Below are positions 63,871 to 64,000 of a stretch of DNA of 64,000 nucleotides, in pieces; within the stretch, counting starts at the first letter, position 1, and every line of letters begins with the position of its first letter. Source of the DNA: Lates calcarifer (taxonomy: Eukaryota > Chordata > Actinopteri > Centropomidae). Below the pieces are notes generated by a model that was not told where the DNA came from, made no database searches, and was given only the letters and a program-made list of their open reading frames with translations. The stretch lies in contig NC_066848.1 of the NCBI RefSeq assembly GCF_001640805.2, forward strand, positions 14,782,509-14,846,508, written 5' to 3'. The position numbers and the translations under genes are program-made.

Positions 63871-64000
63871 TTACTCCAAAACAGCGCGATAACCTAAAAT
63901 AAGTTTTAAAATCCAAAAAACCTAGCCATCGGCCAAGTAATCACAAAGTGAAGCATTGATTATTGACCCTGTCATCCTCCCACAAGCTTTTTTTTAAATT

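Larger units (their letters stand above)
61633..64000. other. Right flank, no gene supported
   Basis: Possible intron 1 of a downstream gene. Holds an (AAAT)n tract (62366-62399), a GA-rich tract (63168-63250), TG runs and a CTCF-like site (63855-63870). No coding exon recognised. Confidence 0.4.

Overview
The window is vertebrate genomic DNA, most likely from a ray-finned (teleost, probably percomorph) fish. The evidence is small to medium GT-AG introns, abundant (CA)n microsatellites, dispersed repeats of types I recognise from teleost genomes, and one gene whose product aligns almost end to end with vertebrate ANAPC1. No bacterial, phage or CRISPR content is present.

Layout. Positions 1-660 hold no gene I can support. 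Positions 690-900 look like a promoter: two CCAAT boxes in opposite orientation, a CDE/CHR-like cell-cycle element and a TATA-like box. A short non-coding first exon probably starts near 895. From 2037 to 51271 lies one plus-strand gene, anapc1 (anaphase-promoting complex/cyclosome subunit 1), in 52 coding exons. All exons were placed by reading splice sites and matching the reading frame across every junction. Together they give 5946 nt, that is 1981 residues plus stop, close to the human length of about 1944. The gene encodes the N-terminal WD40 propeller with the Ser-Pro-rich 300s loop (exons 9-11), a helical middle part, the proteasome/cyclosome (PC) repeats (about exons 33-45) and the C-terminal domain. 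From 51272 to the end there is a 3' UTR and then about 12 kb of mostly non-coding sequence with repeats, a few exon-like segments of unknown meaning (59.1-61.1 kb), a GC-richer candidate first exon of a downstream gene (about 61.34-61.63 kb) and a good CTCF-type motif near the right edge.

The introns carry transposon debris: an internally deleted hAT element with an intact 8-bp target duplication (intron 48), a minus-strand LINE reverse-transcriptase remnant broken up by other repeats (intron 43), four copies of a MITE-like family ending in TTGCAGYCCT, a tRNA-like repeat (intron 33) and other teleost dispersed repeats. CA/TG tracts repeatedly sit right beside splice sites, most strikingly a 40-unit CA repeat that begins 5 nt after the start of intron 17. 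Introns longer than 300 nt that are not listed separately (for example 5927-6292, 6512-6900, 8782-9218, 13872-14264, 14584-15208, 15332-15636, 17471-18256, 21014-21656, 22536-23029, 23651-24043, 24495-24881, 29349-29874, 30010-30417, 31980-32927) show nothing I can name beyond splice signals.

I see no multi-gene system in this window. The points most worth a second look are regulatory (promoter module, overlapping upstream ORF, NAGNAG acceptor, CA tracts at donors, transposon-derived cryptic acceptor) and the hAT relic.
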